Positions 20,125 through 28,575 of a DNA stretch of 64,000 bases are shown here, one piece after another (position 1 is the stretch's first letter; every line of letters starts with the position of its first letter). The DNA lies in NCBI RefSeq assembly GCF_020103725.1, contig NZ_JAHXBG010000019.1, positions 1 through 64,000 on the forward strand, written 5' to 3'. The notes under the pieces were generated by a model. That model worked only from the letters and a program-made list of their open reading frames with translations, did no database searches and was not told the origin of the DNA. The translations under genes and the position numbers were made by a program. Source of the stretch: Hyalangium gracile. GTDB taxonomy: Bacteria > Myxococcota > Myxococcia > Myxococcales > Myxococcaceae.

Positions 20125-21030
20125 ATGAACCTCAACGACTGGAAGCAGGCGGGAAAGACCTTCCTCTTCGAGGGGCACCGCATCTTCTACCGCGACGAGG
20201 GCGCGGGGGACGTGCTGCTGTGCCTGCATGGCTTTCCCACCTCCTCGTGGGACTGGTCCCGCCTGTGGCCCGAGCTGACGCCACGCTTCCGCGTGATTGC
20301 CCCTGACCTGCTCGGCTATGGGTTCTCGGACAAGCCGTCGAAGCACGTGTACTCCATCCTAGAACAGGCCACGCTCACCGAGCGGCTGCTGGAGTCCCTT
20401 GGAGTCACGCGCGTGCACGTGCTCTCTCATGACTTCGGCGTGTCCGTCGTCCAGGAGCTGCTCGCGCGGCAGCTGGAGCACGAACAGGCAGGGCGGCAGG
20501 GGCTGGAGCTGCGCTCCTCGTGCTTCCTCAATGGCGGCCTCTTCCCAGAGGTGTATCAGCCCCGGTTGATCCAGCGGCTGCTGGCGGGCCCGGTGGGGCC
20601 GCTCGTCGCGAGGCTCGTCAATCAGCGCTCCTTCGAGCGAAGCTTCAACGCCATCTTCGGCGAGAAAACCCGGCCCTCGAAGCAGGCGCTGGCCGAGTTC
20701 TGGGAGGCCATCACGTACAACGATGGTTCGCGCATCTCCCACCGGCTCATCAGCTTCATGGCGGATCGGCGCCGCCACCAGAAGCGCTGGACCGGCGCGC
20801 TCCAGCGCACCCGCGTTCCGCTGCGAATGGTGAACGGAGCGGCGGACCCGGTCTCGGGCGCGCACATGGCGGCGCGCTACCGCGAACTCGTCCCCCATCC
20901 GGACATCGTCTCGCTGGAGGGGCTCGGGCACTACCCGATGGTGGAGGACCCACAGGCCGTGCTGAAGGCCCTGCTGGACTTCGTCGAGCGTGCCAGAATT
21001 CGCCTCAATCCAGGGCGTCGACCAGCGTGA
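20125..21030 (+). CDS. Alpha/beta hydrolase, haloalkane dehalogenase/epoxide hydrolase-like
   Basis: A 301-residue soluble hydrolase. The oxyanion motif HGFPTSSWDW (35-44), the DLLGYGFSDKP marker (61-71) and the nucleophile elbow SHDFGVSV (101-108, Asp103) again place it in the aspartate-nucleophile branch. The acid is probably in VNGAADPVSG and the histidine in LGHYPMVEDP. It begins with a near-family N-terminus at ATG 20125. The 3' end overlaps the stop of the convergent HEPN-like gene by 26 bp, so the last eight or so codons are shared on opposite strands. Substrate unknown. It appears unrelated in function to the convergent conflict operon. Confidence 0.88.
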   Translation: MNLNDWKQAGKTFLFEGHRIFYRDEGAGDVLLCLHGFPTSSWDWSRLWPELTPRFRVIAPDLLGYGFSDKPSKHVYSILEQATLTERLLESLGVTRVHVLSHDFGVSVVQELLARQLEHEQAGRQGLELRSSCFLNGGLFPEVYQPRLIQRLLAGPVGPLVARLVNQRSFERSFNAIFGEKTRPSKQALAEFWEAITYNDGSRISHRLISFMADRRRHQKRWTGALQRTRVPLRMVNGAADPVSGAHMAARYRELVPHPDIVSLEGLGHYPMVEDPQAVLKALLDFVERARIRLNPGRRPA

Positions 21031-24000
21031 GGACCCAGTCCAGCATCTGCTGAAATCGCGGGTCATGCCTCCGTACTGTCGAGTGGACAATCTCACTCCG
21101 GAAGTCCCAGAACTTCTGGAACGCCTCATGCTCCTCCGCCGAGAGCTGTCCATTGTCGACGAGGATCCGCTCAACGAGCGGAAGCGGACCTGCGACTCCC
21201 ACCTGTCGACCTGCTTCCAAAATCAGGTCCTCCATCAGCTTCGCAGCCTCCAACAGCCTCGGGACATCATCCAGGTCTGGGGAGTGGAGTTCGAGCAGCC
21301 GCGTGTGGAACGGCTTCCAGAACTCCTCGTTCGTCGAAACGGAGGGCTCTAGCTGGCGGAGTTGCTCAAGCAACCTGCTGCTTAGATTCCAGCGACCCGC
21401 ATCCTTCCTAGTAATGGATGCGCCAGGCTTGCCGCTGCGTTGTTCCCACAATGCGCGCGCGAGCTGCCGACGCTGCTGGAGGTCGATCAACGGCAACACA
21501 CTCTTGGCTGCGTTCAGCGCAGCCCACTGCTCAAAGGAAGAGAGTTTCCCTAGGATCCCTTCGAGCACGATGTAGAAGCATTCGGGCTCGGGCTGGAACT
21601 GCAGTATGGCCAGAGCGACGAGCCGATCTCCTGGAGTTCCCAGGGCGAACCGCGCCTTGATCTCCGCAGGCACGAAGCGGGTTCGCCTCACTAGAGTACC
21701 AAGCTCGAAGACGAGGAGGTCCAAGGCCTGCGTCCTCTTTGGACTAGACTGCTGTGTCTCTCTCAGCTCCTCATACTTCCGAGCGTACCGCCCGAGTGCT
21801 TGCATCTCCTCGTATGCGGTCCGAAACGGTTCGAATAGCAGGTAGTTCAGACGCTCCTTGCACCCTCCCTGCCCGTCCGCGCGCTCGATTCGCGGGTTGG
21901 CATCGAAAAAGGCAAGCAACCTGGATAGTGCTTCTGCCACGGCCCGACGTTCGTCATCTCTCCAATGCGACAGCGGTTGACTCAGCGCTACCAACAACAG
22001 CAAGAGCGGCCGTGTCTCGAATCGCTCCGCCTCGGCCTGTTCCACCATCAACGCGTCAATCACCGCCTTCGATGTGGCCAATCCGGGTTGAAGCTGGAAC
22101 AGGACATAGGCCACTACACGCATCGCTACGTGGTCCTGCGATACCACCAAGCGATGGACAAAGTCAGGCCGGGCGATGGGGAGCGCGGGCCTCAGATTCT
22201 CCCTCAAATCCTGGGCAACGAAGTCCGAGGCACTAGGAGATTGCGAACGGAGGTAGACGACCGCCGTCTCCCGCACAGACGCCACTACGAACCGGAACTC
22301 CAGCTCCGCGTTGGTGATACCGATCTTGGCGACCAACCAGCGCTCAAACTCTTCAGTTGCTCCGAGTAACGCATGTGCTGCTCGCGCGAGGAGCAACTCC
22401 ACTTCTCGGGGGGCCCAGAGATCAACGTTCCCGAGTTCCCGGCCCAAGGCCCCCAGAGCCGGACTCAAGGCATAGGCCACTACCAGGGGACGGAGAAGCT
22501 CCACGACACGCACAACCCCATCTTCGTCACGCTGGAGACCACAAAGCCGAACGAAGTCATAGGCAAGCCACTGCGCTTGTTGAGGCATCGCGGCCTGAAG
22601 GGTCCTCAAGGCCCCTGCAACGTCCTGTTTCCACACATGATCCGGGGCCTCCGCTGCCTCGTGGAGTTCTCGGAGGTAGTCCCCCAAGGACAGCGTATGC
22701 CCGCCAGGGAGCACTACCGAGAGCATCAGCTCCAACATGGCTTTGGCGAAAGCTGCCTCGTTGGTGGGACGCTTGCTGCGCGGCGGTATGGACGCGAGCA
22801 TCACCGCGCGCTCGGCCATCTGCATTGCATCGTTCTGGCTACGAACCGTGGAATCCAGGAACCGGGCCTGCCTCGTAGTCAGCACCTCCGGCAACCGGGG
22901 CAGGAGCTGCGCCGCCGCTCCCCCCGCCCATGCCAGTGGGATCTGCCTCACGCCCGCATGTCGCTCCTGCTCGATGCGCGACGTGTCGAGCCGTGCATCC
23001 CCCATGATGATGCTGGCGCTGATGCGCTGGGACACGTTGTCAGGAAGCGATGTTCTATAAATATGGCCGTGGGGAAAGCCGCCACGCTCTCCCTCGCGCC
23101 TGATGTGGGCCAAGTTGTCCTCAAGAGGAACACCCAGGAAGGTAAGCTGCGCCGCATAGGCTCGGGCGACCACGTAGGCAGTACCCCGAGACCCATCCGT
23201 AACGAGCCGGTGCCCATGCAAGGCCAGTGCCCGCCCCAGGCTGTAGGCGGTCCACATCTCCACATCTCGAAGCTCGGAGCGGGCTGTCCCCAGGACCTGG
23301 ACCCAGAGACCACTCGGAGACCAGGTGCCAGGAACCTGGGGTGGCTCGCGAAGGAGCTCGGCCACAATGGCCTCGTGGATCACCTTTGAAGGGGTGAGGT
23401 GCTCGCCGAGCACCAGCATCGCACTGATGGTCTCCATGATCGCCTGCGCAGCTCTATCCGTAGCTTCCTCCTCCATCGGCCAGTCATTCCCGAAGAGTGC
23501 GGATGCAGCGAGCGCAGCTTCGATGGAGCCCGCTGCACAGCGAGTCTTCAACCACAGCTCGCCGTTCTGGCTCCGCTCCTCCATACGGTGCATATCCTCG
23601 ATGAAACCTGGGCCATATGGAGCCGCTTCACCTACTCGCTGGTTCAGGATTCTCCTCGCGGCTCCCAGGCTCTCTTCGATGGCTCGCGTGACATCTGGCG
23701 CCTCGCCATCATCCCGAGGCGAGATGAGTCTCCAGATAGCTTCGACTGCCGCCACCGCAGCGCCGACGACATTGCGAAGTCCAAAGCGACGCAGTCCCTG
23801 GAGGGCCTTCTCCATCGTGGCCCAGTCCGGGTTTCCCCCGGAGCTGAGCGCCCAACTGGCGAGATAAGCCTTCAGCTCTTCGCGCTGCTCTTCGATAAGC
23901 CGGTTCGCCTGATCCCCAGGCTCCTCCAGCGCGCGCCGCCCGAGACGGAAGCGCTTTCCCGTCACCGTCCGGAGTTCCACCGACTCCTGGGTGATGGGCA

Positions 24001-24811
24001 GAGCCCGGGACTCACCGGGCTCGAACGAGAGCAGGTGTCGGGTTCCCTCGGCCTCCACTTCCAGTAGTAGCGGGTTCGTCCCCGGCACATCCAGGCGTAC
24101 GGCCCCTGGCAGCTCGCCGCCGTGCACGGAGAGGGTCCGCTCGTCCAATCGGAGGTACACCGGAATGTGCGGAAGCTGCTTGGGCAGCAGGCCCGGCAGC
24201 CACTCTGGAAGCCCTCCCCTGGGCTCGAGGGCCAGCTCCAGCCTCCCGGAGACAATGAGGTGCGACTGAGCGGAGACGCGCCGCGCGGCATCGGTCGCGA
24301 TGATGCGAGGTGGCAGCTGAGCCAGCAGCTGCAGCGCCCAGGCAGCGACCCCCTCGCGTCCTGGCGTTGACAGCGTCTGGCTGACCTCCGCCAGCAGCCG
24401 CTGGATCTCCTCGTCGACCTCCGCCGACGGCGGAGGCAGAGACAGGTAGAGGAGCCGCTCCTCGAGCTGGACGGCCCTCGGCGCCGATTGATGGAACCGC
24501 TGCAGCTCGCTCCAGGCCCGGGCGAGCAGTGACCCTTGCTGGAACAGCTCGGCCCGGAGCACCCGCGCCAACTCGGGAACGAGCACGAGCCCCGCCATGC
24601 TGCGCACCTGGACGAGCGGGCTGAACCAGAGGGCTGCCTCCGCGGCCGCATCCACGTCCGGCAGCGCCTGGAGCCGCATCCAGCGGAGCAGTTCCGGCTC
24701 GATGCGTGAGGCCAGTGACAGGCAGCGCGCAAGCTTCACCGCGCCAGGCGCTCTCAGCTCGAAGCTCCTGAGCATCCCCTCAGGTGACGGCGCAAGGTCC
24801 TCCTCGATCAC
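21005..24811 (-). CDS. Large effector of the MoxR-vWA system with C-terminal HEPN-like domain
   Basis: A 1268-residue cytoplasmic protein, last gene of the operon. The first 290 or so residues are helical then beta-rich (AVKLARCLSLASRIEPELL, later VYLRLDERTLSVHGG) and look like the tail region that in SAV_2336-type proteins follows the vWA domain. Residues about 290-1170 are almost entirely alpha-helical, HEAT-like, with no family I recognise. The C-terminal 90 residues look like a HEPN domain: a helix with R-S-E-I-V-H (1238-1243, nucleotides 21083-21100), the R-x4-H catalytic motif of HEPN RNases. The start is GTG 24811, overlapping the upstream stop as GTGA; a longer frame from 24877 is possible. 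GC content drops visibly after about residue 290. The RNase role is inferred. Confidence 0.75.
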   Translation of the reverse strand: MIEEDLAPSPEGMLRSFELRAPGAVKLARCLSLASRIEPELLRWMRLQALPDVDAAAEAALWFSPLVQVRSMAGLVLVPELARVLRAELFQQGSLLARAWSELQRFHQSAPRAVQLEERLLYLSLPPPSAEVDEEIQRLLAEVSQTLSTPGREGVAAWALQLLAQLPPRIIATDAARRVSAQSHLIVSGRLELALEPRGGLPEWLPGLLPKQLPHIPVYLRLDERTLSVHGGELPGAVRLDVPGTNPLLLEVEAEGTRHLLSFEPGESRALPITQESVELRTVTGKRFRLGRRALEEPGDQANRLIEEQREELKAYLASWALSSGGNPDWATMEKALQGLRRFGLRNVVGAAVAAVEAIWRLISPRDDGEAPDVTRAIEESLGAARRILNQRVGEAAPYGPGFIEDMHRMEERSQNGELWLKTRCAAGSIEAALAASALFGNDWPMEEEATDRAAQAIMETISAMLVLGEHLTPSKVIHEAIVAELLREPPQVPGTWSPSGLWVQVLGTARSELRDVEMWTAYSLGRALALHGHRLVTDGSRGTAYVVARAYAAQLTFLGVPLEDNLAHIRREGERGGFPHGHIYRTSLPDNVSQRISASIIMGDARLDTSRIEQERHAGVRQIPLAWAGGAAAQLLPRLPEVLTTRQARFLDSTVRSQNDAMQMAERAVMLASIPPRSKRPTNEAAFAKAMLELMLSVVLPGGHTLSLGDYLRELHEAAEAPDHVWKQDVAGALRTLQAAMPQQAQWLAYDFVRLCGLQRDEDGVVRVVELLRPLVVAYALSPALGALGRELGNVDLWAPREVELLLARAAHALLGATEEFERWLVAKIGITNAELEFRFVVASVRETAVVYLRSQSPSASDFVAQDLRENLRPALPIARPDFVHRLVVSQDHVAMRVVAYVLFQLQPGLATSKAVIDALMVEQAEAERFETRPLLLLLVALSQPLSHWRDDERRAVAEALSRLLAFFDANPRIERADGQGGCKERLNYLLFEPFRTAYEEMQALGRYARKYEELRETQQSSPKRTQALDLLVFELGTLVRRTRFVPAEIKARFALGTPGDRLVALAILQFQPEPECFYIVLEGILGKLSSFEQWAALNAAKSVLPLIDLQQRRQLARALWEQRSGKPGASITRKDAGRWNLSSRLLEQLRQLEPSVSTNEEFWKPFHTRLLELHSPDLDDVPRLLEAAKLMEDLILEAGRQVGVAGPLPLVERILVDNGQLSAEEHEAFQKFWDFRSEIVHSTVRRHDPRFQQMLDWVLTLVDALD

Positions 24812-25785
24812 CGGAACCTCCGCCTCGTGCGCCCGGAAGTCGAGAGGACCCTCCCCACCGTGGTGCAGCGATCCCACTGCACGATACGAACGAGCCGAGT
24901 GAGCTCACGCGGCCACCACGAGCGGGGATAGGGCACGAAGGCCACAAGCGGATAGCCGGCCACGCTCCATTTCCGCGCGAGCGCCAGCCATTCCTCCAGA
25001 CTCGCACTGGTCGTCGAGTATGAGGGTCCTCCCAAGCCCAGATCCGTCAGCAGCAGCAGCGGCGTACCCGGGGGAGGAAGAACGAACGCTCTCCCCCTGA
25101 GAGGCCGTCGTCCCGGCAGACCAACGAAGGGCGTGCTCGCCACCCCTTCCGAGCCGATCACCCGACGCAGCTGGGCGACCAGCTCCCGCTGATCCCTTGC
25201 GAAGGGCTGCATGCCCTCTCCCTTGTCCAGCAGCACGTGCACGCCTCGGCTCAAGGTGGGCTGCTCCTGGAGGGGGAAGCGCGGCGCCGACTCCCCCCGA
25301 GCGAGCACCTGGATCAGCACTTCGACATCGGGAGGTCCTTCTCCACTGGAGGTCCTCAGAGCCGCAGTGAGCAGATGACGGCTTGTCGCCGGCGCGAACA
25401 GCGGCTCCAGCGGCAGGTCTCCGATGGAGGGGGAAGGAGGCGCCATCGGTTCCACGCCCTTGAGCCACACCGGTGTGCGGAGCGGTGCATCCCCCAAGGG
25501 TTCGAGCGTCGTCACGGAATCGAACCGTGGCTCCATTTGCGGAAGAGGCACGTCCAGAGGAGTCTTGTCCTCGGGCACCGCCTCTGGGACGGACCCCTCG
25601 CTCAAGAGCACGGGCTCGGCCAGGGGCGGCTCGGGAGCAACGGGCGGCTCCGACACTTGGGGCCACTCGAAGCCGAGCAGAGCGGCCACCTCACGCAACA
25701 CGTCCGGATCCGACGTTGCCAGAGTGCGTGTCGCGTGGACGAGATCCCCCAGGCCGATGGCGTTCATGCGCATGGCTCCGCTCAC
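24808..25785 (-). CDS. Degenerate vWA-like adaptor (SAV_2336-like) of the MoxR system
   Basis: A 325-residue cytoplasmic protein. The N-terminus is a short helical domain (IGLGDLVHATRTLATSDPDVLREVAALLGF), then a Pro/Glu-rich linker (about 45-130), then an alpha/beta domain resembling a von Willebrand factor A fold: GVHVLLDKGEGMQPF (181-195) and LLLLTDLGLGG (243-253). In a true MIDAS site the first motif is DxSxS; here it is DKGEG, so metal-dependent binding is probably lost or altered. In MoxR-vWA conflict systems this component links the AAA+ ATPase to the effector. The start is GTG 25785, three bases after the MoxR stop; ATG 25773 is an alternative. Its stop overlaps the effector start. Confidence 0.72.
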   Translation of the reverse strand: MSGAMRMNAIGLGDLVHATRTLATSDPDVLREVAALLGFEWPQVSEPPVAPEPPLAEPVLLSEGSVPEAVPEDKTPLDVPLPQMEPRFDSVTTLEPLGDAPLRTPVWLKGVEPMAPPSPSIGDLPLEPLFAPATSRHLLTAALRTSSGEGPPDVEVLIQVLARGESAPRFPLQEQPTLSRGVHVLLDKGEGMQPFARDQRELVAQLRRVIGSEGVASTPFVGLPGRRPLRGRAFVLPPPGTPLLLLTDLGLGGPSYSTTSASLEEWLALARKWSVAGYPLVAFVPYPRSWWPRELTRLVRIVQWDRCTTVGRVLSTSGRTRRRFR

Positions 25786-25788
25786 GGA

Positions 25789-26742
25789 CTAGGACTTCAG
25801 CAGGGTGACCTGGAACAGCTGCTCCAGCAACTCCTCGCTCACCGAGTCGTCGCTCTGGAGCCGGCGAAAGGCCGTCACTGTGTCCAGGAACTCGGGAGTG
25901 CTGGGGGGGCGTCGCCCCTTGCCCACGGCCTCCTTGGCGAGAGCCCCCACCTTATCGGCGACGCGCTCATAGAGCGCCATGTCCTTCTCGCCGTCCCCGA
26001 AGTGCGCCACCGCGATGCGCCGCAGCCGCTCCTTGTCAGGCATGGGCAGTTCCAGCACCACACAGCGCCGGAGGAAGGCCGCCGGAAGCTCACGCTCGTC
26101 ATTGGACGTCAGGACTACGAAAGGTGCCTGGGCCGCGAGGATCGGAGGCCGCTCGCCCACGGTGAACTGGAGCGAGCCCAGCGGTACCAACAGGTCATTG
26201 GGCACATCCGGATCCGCCTTGTCGATCTCGTCGATCAACACCACGGCGCGCTCCGCGTGGCGCTTCTGATTGACCACCGCGTTGGGCTCTTGGGCCTCGG
26301 CCACATTGACGTCCGGAGGAGTACCGCGCCGGGCCGCGCTCTCGCGGTTGAACGCCCACCACAGGACGCCGGGCTTCACGTAGTGGAACTCCTCCTTTGC
26401 ATCTCCCGCCTGGGCGTCACTCAGCCGCTTCACGGCATCGAAGACCCAGAGCAGATCCCGCGCCTGCGTACGGGAGGAGACGACATCCTCGTAGTAGCGC
26501 CATCCCATCACCCGGGCGACCCAGGGCGCCAGTGACGACTTTCCCGAGCCTGGAGCGCCGCGCAGCAGCAGCGGGCGACCGGTCGCCATCGCCACGTTCA
26601 CTGCGAGCACGATCTGCTCGGTGAACTCGTAGACCTCGCCGTCGCGACGATCTCCGAGGCGCCCGCGCCCCTCTCTCGCTGGGACCATGGGCACGACCGG
26701 ATTCATGGGGTCGAAGAGCTTCTTGTAGTTCGACACAGTCAT
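25789..26742 (-). CDS. MoxR-type AAA+ ATPase
   Basis: A 317-residue cytoplasmic ATPase. Walker A is GAPGSGKSS (62-70), Walker B VVLIDEIDKAD (167-177), sensor 1 is in LTSNDERELP (211-220) and an arginine-rich FLRRCVVLELP follows. The insert between Walker A and B is longer than in the CoxD-like MoxR at 56981-57823, containing a Trp/Phe-rich segment (VKPGVLWWAFNRES). MoxR proteins act as hexameric chaperone-like switches, usually with a vWA partner, as here. It is gene three of five, with 3-bp gaps on either side. A GAGG site lies eight bases before the ATG. It is likely the nucleotide-dependent control element of the system. Confidence 0.92.
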   Translation of the reverse strand: MTVSNYKKLFDPMNPVVPMVPAREGRGRLGDRRDGEVYEFTEQIVLAVNVAMATGRPLLLRGAPGSGKSSLAPWVARVMGWRYYEDVVSSRTQARDLLWVFDAVKRLSDAQAGDAKEEFHYVKPGVLWWAFNRESAARRGTPPDVNVAEAQEPNAVVNQKRHAERAVVLIDEIDKADPDVPNDLLVPLGSLQFTVGERPPILAAQAPFVVLTSNDERELPAAFLRRCVVLELPMPDKERLRRIAVAHFGDGEKDMALYERVADKVGALAKEAVGKGRRPPSTPEFLDTVTAFRRLQSDDSVSEELLEQLFQVTLLKS

Positions 26743-26745
26743 GGC

Positions 26746-28575
26746 TCAGCCTCTGAAAGATGCCTGCTGCCTGCCAATCAACCCCTCAGCAGTCTTGTGG
26801 AGCTTGTGCGCCTCTTGTTCCTGCTTCGGATCCAGCCGGGGCAGGAGCACATCCACGGGCGCGGGCGGATCTCCCGTGCCGGTGAAGAGCAGAAACGTGA
26901 GGGTGCGGAAGTGTTTCTGGAGGCGCTGGAGGATCTCGCGGGACAGCACGGGAGTCGAGATCAACACCACGACCGCCGTCTTGAAGGTCTCCTCCAGTTC
27001 CACCAGCACTCCATCGACGTCCGCATCGGTCTCGACTTCGAGGAGAACCTTCAGGCATTGGTAGATCTGGCGCTGAATTTCCTCGAAGGACCCCTCATAG
27101 AGTTTCGAAAGCGGGATGAGATCCCAGTGTGGAGCATTACTGGGGTTCGCCCTGCGCGCATACATGCGCCCGGTGAAGTCCAGGTGCACGGCGTTGAGCC
27201 CCACGGCCCGCTGCTCTGGGGCGCGCTGGGTCACCTCCGAGAGCATCTGCCCCGCCTGAGCCGGAACCCATCGAAACGGAGTGACCAGACCCAGCAGCTC
27301 GAGCGCCTTGTCGCTGAGCAAGGGCAGCAACGGGGCCAACGCCCGGAACGCCTCCTTGAGACTGGCGAGCGAGACCTCCTGGGGCTGGAGCAGCTTTTCG
27401 GCGAGCGCACGGCGCACCGCCTCCAGCTGAGCGGGAGGTGCCTGCCCCAGCGTCTGGAGCGCCTGGCAAAGAAGCTCCGGCTTGTCGATGCGCTCCAGGA
27501 TCTTCATCACCTTGTCGAGGATGGACTCCGGCGCGATTGGGAGGACCGGTGCCGCATTCCGAGAAGTGCGCGGCATAGAGTCGTTCCACACCTCGGGCTC
27601 GGCCACGAAGCGTGTATAGCCAGCGTTCTGGTTCCTCTGCGCTATCCGTGTGTGGACCTGGAAGGTAACCTTGTCGGAGCCCACCTTGAGACGGGCGACT
27701 CGGTACCCGAAATCCATGAGGTTCTCTCGGCCAAAAAGTGACAGGCCTGGCAGATAACAACGACTTCCGGCCCCTCCCTCCCTCACCGACTGCGGTCCCT
27801 CGCTCGAACTCCCGAACAGGTGCAACACGAAGCGGTCAGGTGGGTAGATGGACTCCTTGTAGACGCGCTGTGCGCGCTCGCTCAAGCTCGACTGCGAATG
27901 GTGGGTGATCAGCAGCGTGAGGTCCTGCTTCTTGAGCCAGGCCGGCAGGTCGGGATTGCACACCGCATTGAGCTGCCGGAGGTCCACCTCCATCTCGAAG
28001 GGCTGCTCCTCCCAGAGATGGAGGAAGCTGGAGTTGAGCCCTACCAGCCCCAACCGCACCCCGTCCTTCTCCAGGTGTGCCGAGCAGTCGCCCGGTAACA
28101 ATCCCTCGGTGCATGACAACTTTCGAGACTGCTCGCTGTTCGTGAGCCATGACTGGTAGGAACCGAATGCCTCCGTGACCTTCTTCCGGATGGGACTCGC
28201 AGCTTGGCGCCAGAAGAGGTCCGAGATCTTGGGAGACTTCGGCCACATCTCCAGGAGCACCATGTCCGAGTCCTCTTCGCTGGGAAGCTGGACGTCGTGG
28301 TTGCCGGGGACCGTCAGCAATTTCGGGTCATGAGAGCCCAGTTCCTTGAGACGGTTCCAAAGCTTCTGCACGAAGCCCTCGACCCGCTGGAACTGCTCGG
28401 GCGTACCGGAGTCGGTGAGATCCCCGCTGATGACAACCAGATCGAACGGGCCTGCAAGTTCGTGAGCCTTCTCAAGATCCTGCAGGAAGAGCGCTTGCTC
28501 CTGCGCAGCGTACGGCTCACGCTCCAGATTCCCCAGGTGCAGGTCCGACAGGTGGAGCAGGCCGAAGGTGGTCAA
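26746..28575 (-). CDS. Metallophosphoesterase paralogue with lost GHxH motif and C-terminal extension
   Basis: A 609-residue protein. The first 300 residues are a calcineurin-like phosphoesterase: DLHLG (11-15), GDLTDSG (51-57), GNHD (91-94) and THHSQ (224-228). The last motif, GHxH, which supplies metal ligands, is replaced by GSSS (255-258), whereas the neighbouring paralogue keeps it (HGHMH). This copy may therefore be catalytically weak or a ligand sensor. Residues about 300-609 are a helical segment followed by an alpha/beta-looking domain (TAVVVLISTPVLSREILQRL, FLLFTGTGD) that I do not recognise. The start is TTG 28575, overlapping the upstream stop as TTGA and preceded by GGGAG; the in-frame ATG far upstream would add unrelated sequence. 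Confidence 0.82.
   Translation of the reverse strand: MTTFGLLHLSDLHLGNLEREPYAAQEQALFLQDLEKAHELAGPFDLVVISGDLTDSGTPEQFQRVEGFVQKLWNRLKELGSHDPKLLTVPGNHDVQLPSEEDSDMVLLEMWPKSPKISDLFWRQAASPIRKKVTEAFGSYQSWLTNSEQSRKLSCTEGLLPGDCSAHLEKDGVRLGLVGLNSSFLHLWEEQPFEMEVDLRQLNAVCNPDLPAWLKKQDLTLLITHHSQSSLSERAQRVYKESIYPPDRFVLHLFGSSSEGPQSVREGGAGSRCYLPGLSLFGRENLMDFGYRVARLKVGSDKVTFQVHTRIAQRNQNAGYTRFVAEPEVWNDSMPRTSRNAAPVLPIAPESILDKVMKILERIDKPELLCQALQTLGQAPPAQLEAVRRALAEKLLQPQEVSLASLKEAFRALAPLLPLLSDKALELLGLVTPFRWVPAQAGQMLSEVTQRAPEQRAVGLNAVHLDFTGRMYARRANPSNAPHWDLIPLSKLYEGSFEEIQRQIYQCLKVLLEVETDADVDGVLVELEETFKTAVVVLISTPVLSREILQRLQKHFRTLTFLLFTGTGDPPAPVDVLLPRLDPKQEQEAHKLHKTAEGLIGRQQASFRG

Noticed and set aside
24808-24877. 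The vWA-like and effector genes as one gene split by a frameshift
   Set aside because: The exact GTGA stop-start overlap is a normal coupling signal, and the same arrangement occurs at other junctions in the window. A sequencing frameshift cannot be fully excluded.
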